The position numbers and the translations under genes are program-made. From NCBI GenBank assembly GCA_943788815.1, contig CALSRS010000001.1, forward strand, positions 1,983,501 to 2,047,500: a stretch of 64,000 nucleotides of DNA. The letters run 5' to 3'. How positions within the stretch are numbered: position 1 is the first letter of the stretch; every line of letters begins with the position of its first letter. Source of the stretch: an uncultured Gammaproteobacteria bacterium. GTDB taxonomy: Bacteria; Pseudomonadota; Gammaproteobacteria; Eutrophobiales; Eutrophobiaceae. Under the pieces are notes generated by a model that was not told where the DNA came from, did no database searches, and saw only the letters and a program-made list of their open reading frames with translations. Below, in pieces: positions 51,291 to 61,715 of the stretch.

Positions 51291-51499
51291 GGTCATCTCC
51301 TGGTCTGTGTTTGAGACAGGTTGGTTTAACGAATAACAATGCCCACAGTACTCCTATAATTGGAAACAGACCATGGTTTTACAAAATTATGAATGGCTGG
51401 AGGTAAAAGCTAATTGTTAATCTCAAAAAATTACCAGTGTATTTTTTACCACATTGATTACTACCAGGATTTACAGGATAGATGTTATGTTAGGAGAAT

Positions 51500-51805
51500 A
51501 TGAAGAAATGTCTTTTTTGTGCAGAAGAGATACAAGATGAGGCTATTAAGTGTCGTTTTTGCAATGAGTTTATCGATACTGCGCACACTTCAAAAATAAA
51601 GTGGTATTTCTCGAGTTCAGTTATTGTTGTCGCACTAGTCTCTGTTGGTCCATTTGCATTGCCATTAGTATGGTTTCACCCTCTTTATAATAGAGTGACA
51701 AAAATTATCCTAACAATCATCATTATTGGTTTTAGTATCTGGTTATTTATTCTTACCAAGGACATCTATGTAACATTGATGCAGCAGTTCAAGCTGATTA
51801 GCTGA
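51500..51805 (+). CDS. zinc-ribbon membrane protein
   Basis: A 101-residue protein. The N-terminal zinc ribbon MKKCLFCAEEIQDEAIKCRF has CxxC...CxxC (CLFC, CRFC). Two transmembrane helices follow (SSSVIVVALVSVGPFALPLV and ILTIIIIGFSIWLFIL). Such zinc-ribbon-plus-membrane proteins are common with unknown role. RBS TAGGAG precedes ATG. Confidence 0.8.
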   Translation: MKKCLFCAEEIQDEAIKCRFCNEFIDTAHTSKIKWYFSSSVIVVALVSVGPFALPLVWFHPLYNRVTKIILTIIIIGFSIWLFILTKDIYVTLMQQFKLIS

Positions 51806-51958
51806 ATTACAAGAGAAAGAGCCGGTTTTATCTGGTGTGTTTGAAAATAAATTGGGGCGCTTCATTTTAAAAATGCTATATTTAAATCAAGCAATATCGG
51901 GCATTAAGACCTATATGTGAGATAAGCTTCAGACTACAAACATAAAGAGATATCAGTT

Positions 51959-52609
51959 ATGGAAAAGCAATCCGATGAGCAGGCAGCCAGTCAGGATGTT
52001 AATTCTGAAGAGGACGCACATATCCTAAATGAGATTTACCATAAGCTTGATAATGAACAAGACAAGCTTATCAAGCACTGGATCAACTGGAGTCGAAGCA
52101 AGGTCATCGGCGAACTTACCCTGTCGGTAATTTATTGTATCGTCGCTTTGATTTTCATCCTGCTTTTTGCATTTAGTTCCTTCCTTGATCAACAGGTCGC
52201 CCATGCCAAGGTCCTGCTGCTATTTTCACTTATGACTGTCTCCAACCTGATAGGCCTCCTGACCATGAAGAACGAAAGAGTTTCCAATGCACTGATTGTT
52301 GTACTGCTGGGTGGTCTTTGTCTCTATCTCTTTATTTCGGGTGGGGTAGATAATACTGGCCCCTTATGGTATTTCGTCTACCCCATTGTTGCGCTTTTTA
52401 TCCTTAATCTCTGGGAAGGGATTTTCATGACTGTCATATTATTTTGGGCAACTATGATGGTGTATTCTTACCAGGTTATAAATTTAGATTACAGTCTTTA
52501 TTCTGGTAGTTTCATTACCCGATTTTTCGCAGTTTATATTGCCATTGCTATCATGTCGTTCCTATATGCTTACAACCGCAGCAAAAATGACCTCATGCAC
52601 CGCGAGTGA
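51959..52609 (+). CDS. lone membrane sensory module (six-helix, diguanylate-cyclase-type input domain)
   Basis: A 216-residue protein with a soluble N-terminus of about 50 residues and six hydrophobic helices. The loop SGGVDNTGPLWYFVYPIVAL near 122 is typical of the membrane input domain found at the start of GGDEF and histidine kinase proteins. It ends YNRSKNDLMHRE right after the last helix, where the effector would start. No GGDEF, EAL or kinase domain is encoded after it before the next gene. It may be a truncated signalling protein or work with a separate partner. Confidence 0.65.
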   Translation: MEKQSDEQAASQDVNSEEDAHILNEIYHKLDNEQDKLIKHWINWSRSKVIGELTLSVIYCIVALIFILLFAFSSFLDQQVAHAKVLLLFSLMTVSNLIGLLTMKNERVSNALIVVLLGGLCLYLFISGGVDNTGPLWYFVYPIVALFILNLWEGIFMTVILFWATMMVYSYQVINLDYSLYSGSFITRFFAVYIAIAIMSFLYAYNRSKNDLMHRE

Positions 52610-52679
52610 AGTTGGGTCACCTCATTTAATTATCATTGTTTTGCCTGGTGTCGTATTTAAAATTATAAAATAATAAGAC

Positions 52680-53171
52680 ATGGTCTTCGACTATTACCAC
52701 CGCCTCGGGAAGAAGCAAAAATCTATTTATCGCAAAAGTGACAGTATTGAAAATATTGTTCTGAATCATCCTGAGTATTTCTGTCAATCAATTGATTCCT
52801 TACAGGCTGCACTAGCTTCTGAAGACAGGAAGAAAACTAAGAAAGTTTCTCATGCTTTAGTCAATGAAATATTAAGTGATTTAAATGTCGTTACCGTAAA
52901 AACGAAAGTTTTGAGTGCAAGACCCTCCAGCGATTGGGGGGAGCTGCATGGTTTGTATGAACCGGTAGATGGAAAAATGAAAGCGACGATTACCATCTGG
53001 ATGAGAACGGCCAAGCATAAAAAAGTTGTGGCATTTCGTTCTTTTTTAAGAACAATTCTTCATGAGCTATGTCATCATCTGGATTATGAGTTATTAGAAT
53101 TGGCTGATTCTTTTCATACAGAAGGTTTCTTTAAAAGGGAATCGAGTTTGTTCAAGCAGTTAATTTCATAA
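52680..53171 (+). CDS. HExxH putative metalloprotease
   Basis: A 163-residue protein without a signal peptide. The only clear motif is ILHELCHHLDYELLELADSF near 128-147, with HELCH as zinc-binding active site and a distal acidic residue. I recognise no close family; it resembles small SprT- or DUF-type metalloproteases. Neighbours give no clue. RBS is weak. Confidence 0.6.
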   Translation: MVFDYYHRLGKKQKSIYRKSDSIENIVLNHPEYFCQSIDSLQAALASEDRKKTKKVSHALVNEILSDLNVVTVKTKVLSARPSSDWGELHGLYEPVDGKMKATITIWMRTAKHKKVVAFRSFLRTILHELCHHLDYELLELADSFHTEGFFKRESSLFKQLIS

Positions 53172-53399
53172 GTTTAATAGGGTCGAAGACGAGAGATACG
53201 TATTTTTGGCAATCTCCAGGTCAAAATTATATGCAATTTATATCTCCTCTAAATATATAGTTACTTAAATATCGTAATGGAGTTTCTAAACCTTATCTGA
53301 CTAAATAATGGATTTTTATTCATAAATGGATTAAAAAGTCAGACATACATAAAAAGTGCCTGGGAATCTTTTCGGGTATAACAACAAGGGAGTAGCAAA

Positions 53400-54344
53400 A
53401 TGGATCAACTTATTGTCTCCGGTGTATTACTTTTCTTCATCATTTCTATCCTCAAGTCGGGTATAAAGTTTGTGCCACAAAACCGTGCCTATGTTGTGGA
53501 ACGATTTGGTAAGTTTCATTCAACCAAAGTGGCCGGACTGAATTTTATTATCCCATTCATCGACCGTATTGCTTCTAATCGATCATTAAAGGAACAGGCC
53601 GTGGACATACCCAGTCAGGGAGGGATTACCAGGGACAACATATCTTTGACTGTGGACGGTGTGCTGTACTTTCGTGTACTGGATCCCTACAAGGCGACCT
53701 ACGGAGTGGATGACTATATTTTTGCTGTCTCACAACTCGCTCAGACTACCATGCGTTCAGAACTAGGTAAGATGGAACTGGACAAGACCTTCGAAGAACG
53801 TGACCAGTTGAATGCAAACATTGTTCATGCCATTAACGATGCTGCAGCACCCTGGGGGATACAGGTGATGCGCTATGAGATCAAGGACATCGTACCTCCG
53901 TCGTCGATCATGGATGCCATGGAGGCACAGATGAAGGCAGAGCGTGTCAAGCGCGCCCAGATACTGGAATCCGAAGGGGATCGTCAGGCCGCCATTAATC
54001 GGGCCGAGGGAGAAAAGCAGTCTGTAGTTCTGTCAGCAGAGGCCGACAAGTCTGAGCAGATTCTGCGCGCTGAAGGTGAGGCAAGTGCTATTTTAGCTGT
54101 AGCCGAGGCACAGGCTGCGGCATTGCGGCAGATTGGTGCCGCGGCCAATACTGATGACGGGCAAAAGGCCGTGCAGTTGGACCTGGCAACCAGAGCCATT
54201 GATGCGAAGAAGGCGATTGCGAAAGATTCGTCAGTCGTGTTGTTACCGGATAATTCCACCGAGGCCGCCAGTATTGTGGCCGAGGCCATGACTATCATCA
54301 AGACACTAAACAAGGGGAAGACCGATGGACTGGATAAGCAATAA
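53400..54344 (+). CDS. SPFH-domain (stomatin/QmcA-like) membrane protein
   Basis: A 314-residue protein. An N-terminal membrane helix (VLLFFIISILKSG), the SPFH domain FVPQNRAYVVERFGKF near 24, GLNFIIPFIDRIA and the coiled coil EGEKQSVVLSAEADKSEQIL. It forms oligomeric ring or cage assemblies in the inner membrane. The NfeD gene overlaps its 3' end by 20 bases. RBS AAGGGAG precedes ATG. Typical length. Confidence 0.93.
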   Translation: MDQLIVSGVLLFFIISILKSGIKFVPQNRAYVVERFGKFHSTKVAGLNFIIPFIDRIASNRSLKEQAVDIPSQGGITRDNISLTVDGVLYFRVLDPYKATYGVDDYIFAVSQLAQTTMRSELGKMELDKTFEERDQLNANIVHAINDAAAPWGIQVMRYEIKDIVPPSSIMDAMEAQMKAERVKRAQILESEGDRQAAINRAEGEKQSVVLSAEADKSEQILRAEGEASAILAVAEAQAAALRQIGAAANTDDGQKAVQLDLATRAIDAKKAIAKDSSVVLLPDNSTEAASIVAEAMTIIKTLNKGKTDGLDKQ

Positions 54345-54780
54345 TCTTGCCAATGTTCTGATCATTATCGGCCTTGTATTGTTGGCCATTGAGGTCGGTG
54401 TGCTTGGATTTTCAGTAATGGTTCTGTTTTTCATTGGGCTGGGCTGTTTGCTTAGCGGGATATTGATCTTCGTTGGGGTCTTGCCAGCGACGGTGGTCAG
54501 TGCGCTTACAGGTGTGGCGATCCTGTCCTTTCTGAGTGCCGTGATCCTGTGGAAGCCGTTGAAGAAATTACAGAACGAGGTTGTGGAGTCTAACGTCAAG
54601 AGTGATCTTATAGGACACAGCTTCGTTCTGGAAACTGATATTTCGTCCAGGGATCATGGGGTCCACAATTATTCGGGGATAGAGTGGAAGGTTAAGAGTG
54701 ACGATCCTATTTCTGCCGGCACAGAGGTGGAGGTGATCCACGCCGACGTGGGTGAATTTAAGGTGGCTGTCAAAGGCTGA
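54325..54780 (+). CDS. NfeD-family membrane protein
   Basis: A 151-residue protein with three membrane helices (LANVLIIIGLVLLAIEVGVL, VMVLFFIGLGCLLSGILIFV, TVVSALTGVAILSFLSAVIL) and a C-terminal OB-fold (GHSFVLETDISS, GTEVEVIHADVGEF). It pairs with the SPFH protein, whose gene it overlaps. Together they affect membrane protein quality control. Confidence 0.92.
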   Translation: MDWISNNLANVLIIIGLVLLAIEVGVLGFSVMVLFFIGLGCLLSGILIFVGVLPATVVSALTGVAILSFLSAVILWKPLKKLQNEVVESNVKSDLIGHSFVLETDISSRDHGVHNYSGIEWKVKSDDPISAGTEVEVIHADVGEFKVAVKG

Positions 54781-54832
54781 ATGTTTATTTCATTTCTTCC
54801 CCATCATCTCCAACCTCTTTTCATAATAAATA

Positions 54833-55258
54833 ATGATTAATATAAGTGAGTCGACACAACTGGCCAGACTAGAACTGTCATTGTTTCTATTACGAATCGG
54901 CGTCTTTATTGTATTATTAGCCTGGACGTTGGATAAACTTTTAAACCCAGCTCATGCCATCAGTATTTTTGAGGAATTCTATTTTATAAGTGGTCTAAAA
55001 AATTCGGTGATGATGGGCGTCGGCGTCATTGAATTAGTATTCATCCTGATCTTCGTGGCAGGTATATGGAAGCGTTATACTTACGGTATTGTAATCCTGG
55101 TACACACTATCTCGGCGATTGCGCCCTGGGAAAAATACACCGTCGAACTTGGCGCCACCTACAGTATGCTGTATTACGCGGACTGGCCTATGCTGGCGGG
55201 CGCTATCACATTGTATGTATTACGTGATCTGGACGTGAAGTATACGCTTGCGCGCTGA
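54833..55258 (+). CDS. DoxX-like membrane protein (tandem copy 1)
   Basis: A 141-residue protein with four membrane helices. It reads LFLLRIGVFIVLLAWTLDKL near 19, VIELVFILIFVAGIWKRYTY near 63, and ends LYVLRDLDVKYTLAR. The pattern fits small DoxX-type proteins. The next gene encodes a clear paralogue. Functions of this family range from quinone interaction to sulfur oxidation and are unknown here. Confidence 0.75.
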   Translation: MINISESTQLARLELSLFLLRIGVFIVLLAWTLDKLLNPAHAISIFEEFYFISGLKNSVMMGVGVIELVFILIFVAGIWKRYTYGIVILVHTISAIAPWEKYTVELGATYSMLYYADWPMLAGAITLYVLRDLDVKYTLAR

Positions 55259-55302
55259 AATGCAGAACGACAGCGTATTTATTTTAGGTTAAATATATAT
55301 TT

Positions 55303-55728
55303 ATGAATGCCACTATAAACCCGGATTATAAAAAGCGGATAGAAACATGCCTGTTCTTATTACGTCTAGGCGTGTTCATAGTCATGTTTGTATGGACCAT
55401 GGGTAAGTTTTTTGACCCGGCGCATACCATCAGGTATTTCAATCGCTTTTTTCTGATTGGTGGATTGGTTAAACCTATAGTGTATACAATAGGTGTTATT
55501 GAGATGTTATTCATAGTGGCATTTCTGGGCGGACTGTGGAAACGGTATACCTACGGCGTAGTGCTTTTTCTCCATTCCGTCTCAACTTTTATGACCTGGA
55601 AGAAATACACCATCGATATACACCTGTTGTTCTTCACTGCATGGCCCATGCTGGCGGCATGTGTTGCTTTATATGTACTTCGAGATCTGGATGTAAAATT
55701 TACTGTTAGACAATGGTTTAAAAAGTAA
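55303..55728 (+). CDS. DoxX-like membrane protein (tandem copy 2)
   Basis: A 141-residue paralogue of the preceding gene, sharing LFLLRLGVFIVMFVWTMGKF, VIEMLFIVAFLGGLWKRYTY and CVALYVLRDLDVKF. Forty-four bases separate the two genes. Equal length and aligned motifs show a tandem duplication, now diverged. A hairpin-family copy follows at 55730-55774. Confidence 0.75.
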   Translation: MNATINPDYKKRIETCLFLLRLGVFIVMFVWTMGKFFDPAHTIRYFNRFFLIGGLVKPIVYTIGVIEMLFIVAFLGGLWKRYTYGVVLFLHSVSTFMTWKKYTIDIHLLFFTAWPMLAACVALYVLRDLDVKFTVRQWFKK

Positions 55729-55729
55729 A

Positions 55730-55774
55730 GAGGTCGAAGGCATAAAAGAATAAATCTCAAGTGACTCCGACCCC
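55730..55774. repeat. hairpin of the dispersed family between convergent genes
   Basis: GAGGTCGAAG pairs with CTCCGACCCCT, about 30 bases apart. It separates the DoxX-like gene from glnN and could end both transcripts. Confidence 0.55.
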
Positions 55775-55784
55775 TGATTTTATA

Positions 55785-57959
55785 TTATTTAATAAATAAC
55801 ATTTCTTGATACTTGGGCAAGGGCCATAGATCATCTGCAACTATGGACTCAAGCATATCAGCATGTGTTCGTACTTCATCCATCAATGCTCGAATTGTGT
55901 CTGCACAATATTTCATATGTGCTTCAGCTGAATCAAAGTCATGTTTCGCCTTTGCCTCTTTGAGTTTTTTGACTGCTGCCATCATGTTGTCAGTTTCACT
56001 TGCAAGCGCTTCAATGATCGCTCCGCCAAGTTTTATTTTGAGGTCTGCCATACTCGTGGTTGTCTCTGATAATTCGGAAAGGTACTTCATTGATGCCGGA
56101 TATATCCGGGTTGTTGCAAGATCAACTACCAGGTCGGCTTCCACGCCTATCGAAAGGATATATTGCTCTGAATATACTTCAAACCGGCTTTCCAGTTCCA
56201 CGGGGCTGAGGACACCGGTATTTTTAAAGAGGTCAATTACAGATTCTTCTCTCAGGGCTAGCAGGGCATCTGCGGTGGTAGGAATGTTTTTTAAACCCCG
56301 TTCTTCTACTGCCATCTTGTGCCATTCAGGTGAATATCCATCACCCCCGAATATCACATTGCCATGTAAGCTCATGATCTCTTTTAGTACACTAAGCACA
56401 CCATCAGCGAGGTTCTTGCCAGCATCTAATTCTACTTTCAGTTTGTCGGCTATCCAGTTAAGGGAGTCGGCCAACATGGTATTCATGGCGACCAGTGGTC
56501 CAGAAACGGATTGTGATGAACCAACGGCACGAAATTCAAAACGGTTACCTGTAAAGGCAAAAGGCGATGTTCGATTGCGGTCACCCGGATCGCGTTTAAA
56601 GCTCAGTATTTGCGACAGGCCAAGATCCATATCCCCGCCGTCTATAGAAGCGGTAACCTTGCCATCCTTAATATCATTAAATACACCTTCGAGCTGATCA
56701 CCCAGATACACGGAGAGGATAGCCGGCGGTGCTTCATTGGCACCCAGACGATGGTCGTTGGAGGCCGAGGCGATAACTGCGCGCAATAATGGTCCATATA
56801 GGTGTACACCACGAATTACTGCACCACAAAAGAGCATAAAGTTAAGGTTTTTGTCTGGTGTATTGCCAGGATCCAGAAGGTTGCCCTGTGTGGTATTACC
56901 GATGGACCAGTTAACGTGTTTACCAGAACCGTTTAGACCAGCGAAGGGCTTTTCATGTAAGAGGCAATGAAAACCGTGTTTCTTTGCGGTGCTTTGCATG
57001 ATCGTCATCATTAGCTGCTGATGGTCAGCGGCTACGTTGGCTGATTCAAAATAGGGTGCAATTTCAAATTGTCCCGGGGCTACTTCATTATGATGGGTCT
57101 TGGCCGGTATGCCCAGCTTGTAGAGTTTGTCCTCAAAGTCCTGCATGAATACCTGAACACGCGCAGGGATAGCACCAAAATAATGATCATCAAACTGCTG
57201 TCCTTTTGCCGGGGCGGCACCAAACAAGGTACGACCTGCAAGCAGGAGATCCGGACGAGCATTGGCAAAATGAGTGTCTATCAGAAAATATTCTTGTTCC
57301 GCACCACAACTGGAACTGACATTGGAAATTTCGGTTTCACCCATCAGCGAGAGTACTTTTTGGGCGGCTTTGTTCATGGCAGAGTTGGAGCGTAATAGTG
57401 GGATTTTTTTGTCCAGTGCTTCACCTGTCCATGACATGAAAACGCTTGGTATCATTAGCGTTGCGCCGTTATCGGTTTGCATAATATAGGCGGGACTTGT
57501 TGGATCCCATGCTGTGTAACCACGTGCTGCATTGGTCATGCGCAGGCTTCCATTAGGGAAGGAGGAACCGTCGGGTTCTCCCTTAATCAAAAGGCTGCCA
57601 GTGAACTCGGAGATGGCGTTACCACCTGGTTTGGTGGCAATAAAGCCATCATGTTTTTCAGCAGTAACATTGGTCATCGGATAAAAAATATGGGAGAAAA
57701 ACTTTACGCCTTTTCCAATGGCCCATTCTTTCATTGCTGCTGCAACCACGTCTGCCACAGCAGGCTCAAGTGGCGCACCGGTCTCTACCGCGTTCTTCAT
57801 TGATTTGTAGGCATTCTTGGACAGCGCCTCTTCCATCTTAACAAGATTGAAGACATCGCTTGCCCATATTTTACTTAGTGGTTCGGGCATACTCGTTTGG
57901 TATGGGGTACGTTTACTGATGTCTTGAATAGCCTGTATCCGTGCTGTGTTTCCGCTCAT
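55785..57959 (-). CDS. glnN: type III glutamine synthetase
   Basis: A 724-residue protein, the length of GSIII and far longer than GSI (about 470). The GSIII pattern is seen in GAEQEYFLIDTHFANARPDL near 219, THHNEVAPGQFEIAPYFE near 288, FAGLNGSGKHVNWSIGNTTQ near 343 and SNDHRLGANEAPPAILSVYL near 397. It makes glutamine from glutamate and ammonia with ATP. RBS AAGGAAAA precedes the ATG. No ntrB/ntrC neighbour. GSIII is common in Bacteroidetes and cyanobacteria and less so in Gammaproteobacteria, so an ancient transfer is possible. Confidence 0.93.
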   Translation of the reverse strand: MSGNTARIQAIQDISKRTPYQTSMPEPLSKIWASDVFNLVKMEEALSKNAYKSMKNAVETGAPLEPAVADVVAAAMKEWAIGKGVKFFSHIFYPMTNVTAEKHDGFIATKPGGNAISEFTGSLLIKGEPDGSSFPNGSLRMTNAARGYTAWDPTSPAYIMQTDNGATLMIPSVFMSWTGEALDKKIPLLRSNSAMNKAAQKVLSLMGETEISNVSSSCGAEQEYFLIDTHFANARPDLLLAGRTLFGAAPAKGQQFDDHYFGAIPARVQVFMQDFEDKLYKLGIPAKTHHNEVAPGQFEIAPYFESANVAADHQQLMMTIMQSTAKKHGFHCLLHEKPFAGLNGSGKHVNWSIGNTTQGNLLDPGNTPDKNLNFMLFCGAVIRGVHLYGPLLRAVIASASNDHRLGANEAPPAILSVYLGDQLEGVFNDIKDGKVTASIDGGDMDLGLSQILSFKRDPGDRNRTSPFAFTGNRFEFRAVGSSQSVSGPLVAMNTMLADSLNWIADKLKVELDAGKNLADGVLSVLKEIMSLHGNVIFGGDGYSPEWHKMAVEERGLKNIPTTADALLALREESVIDLFKNTGVLSPVELESRFEVYSEQYILSIGVEADLVVDLATTRIYPASMKYLSELSETTTSMADLKIKLGGAIIEALASETDNMMAAVKKLKEAKAKHDFDSAEAHMKYCADTIRALMDEVRTHADMLESIVADDLWPLPKYQEMLFIK

Positions 57960-58492
57960 GCTGTTTTCCTTTTCCTGGTTGTTGTTATAGATATAGTTCC
58001 TTTTGGGTCACTTCTTATATATGACACAGAGTAACGTAATATTTTTTGCAAAAGTCATGCCATATGCAAGGTGTTTAGTTGAATATCGATAAAATGGGAT
58101 GAAATATTTATGTTCATAGTCAATTTATACATTAGGGCTATAGGTTCAAACTCAAAAGACTATCATTGAAACACCTCCGGGGCACGTAGGTCATATTTTC
58201 TATGTGCTAACATAAAAGGCATGGACATCAGTTCATGGTCTTTATTCAGGATATTAAACGGTGGAATTCAAAGATTATTATTCAATTTTTATTGAGGTCT
58301 GTACGGGTGAAAATTAATCATGGTCTCAGATGGTATTTCACCAGGCAAAAATTTGGACTTCCAGGATGATTCATTACTGCTTTTCGTCAACACACGAAGC
58401 TGCAAGGAGTGTATATCGATCTCTACGAAAACCGCTACACAAAACAATTAGCCGAAGAGAAACTGGCCACCGGAATTAAGTAGCAAATAAAA
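57960..58492. other. long gap between the glnN and katG genes
   Basis: Contains the glnN upstream region and no recognisable gene. A + strand stretch near 58395-58480 reads KLQGVYIDLYENRYTKQLAE EEKLATGIK then stop, in one open frame, and looks like the last piece of a lost gene, but I cannot assign a family. No tRNA or repeat seen. Confidence 0.45.
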
Positions 58493-58533
58493 GAAACGGA
58501 GCCAAGAGAGCAATGCCCATTTGACTCCGTTTC
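58493..58533 (-). terminator. hairpin after katG
   Basis: GAAACGGAG (58493-58501) pairs exactly with CTCCGTTTC (58525-58533), 18 bases beyond the katG stop on the minus strand. Confidence 0.7.
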
Positions 58534-58550
58534 TGTTTCCAGGTTTATGA

Positions 58551-60851
<2,301 letters not shown>

Positions 60852-61103
60852 TTAAAACTAAAATATTAATAGTAAATATATATCGATAGATTTTGCCGGA
60901 TGATGGAAAGTGGACAGATATATCTCCTAGCTTATTCAGTTTATAAGTATGACCAGAATCGAGGGATACAAACAGTTTAATAATTTTAGCGTTCGTGTCT
61001 GTGCAGTTTTCAGTGCTGAACGAGACATTATCCTGATAAATTTTTAGTATTAAGGGAAAGAGATGTCGGAAGGTGTATCAATACTGGTATTGAGCGGAAA
61101 ATT

Positions 61104-61529
61104 TTAATCAATGGCTTTCAGGATCATCTTTCCCTCAATCATAGTTGGTGCGCCGGGTATCATGGTCATCAAGGTCAATTGCCAGTTTCCCGATTCGACC
61201 AGGTTTGCCCGGTAGCGATAAATTCCTGGCGTATCTGAGGATAAGGCCGCAAGTTCTGTACTCCTGTCTGGTTTACCATCGGGGGTCATGTCTATTCGAT
61301 CTGCAAAAATCATTGCATCCGTGACTGGTTCACTGGTTTCTTTATGAATAATACGGACTGAAAATTCAATTCGGTTTCCTACCGACACTTCATTTTCTAT
61401 CAACTCAAAAATATAGTGATCAGGATTACCAAACACCGGGATAGTTAAGCCTGCCAATAACAGGAAAAATAGTGTGGTAGAAAAAACAAAATTTTTGAAT
61501 ATAAAATAGTTGTTGTAGTTTAACTTCAT
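61104..61529 (-). CDS. exported FixH/YtkA-like protein
   Basis: A 141-residue protein with an N-terminal hydrophobic segment (FSTTLFFLLLAGLTIPVFG), then one beta-sandwich domain with NRIEFSVRIIHKETSEPVTD and GIYRYRANLVESGNWQLTLM. This is the layout of YtkA/FixH-type domains, often linked to copper or cytochrome oxidase assembly. No oxidase genes are nearby. It diverges from the PQQ dehydrogenase gene. Confidence 0.62.
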   Translation of the reverse strand: MKLNYNNYFIFKNFVFSTTLFFLLLAGLTIPVFGNPDHYIFELIENEVSVGNRIEFSVRIIHKETSEPVTDAMIFADRIDMTPDGKPDRSTELAALSSDTPGIYRYRANLVESGNWQLTLMTMIPGAPTMIEGKMILKAID

Positions 61530-61715
61530 TGGTTGAGGATAGCATAAAAATGAGCCTGGACATCGATTTTAGTATTGTGTTTAAACTTCTTGTAGCTAGT
61601 CTAAATTAATGGATGAGATGTATTATGAATCTGGGGTGTGTCTCTTTTTTTGCAAATATATGCCATCATACATCACTGAAATAAAATACCAGAAGTTCTT
61701 GTGCGGAGAATGATT

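Noticed and set aside
55813-56697. Long (294-codon) plus-strand ORF inside glnN
   Set aside because: Serine- and arginine-rich antisense shadow of a clearly real gene; no RBS.
58320-58451. Small plus-strand ORF with two Cys before katG
   Set aside because: No RBS and no neighbour support; a different frame of the same stretch looks more like old coding sequence.
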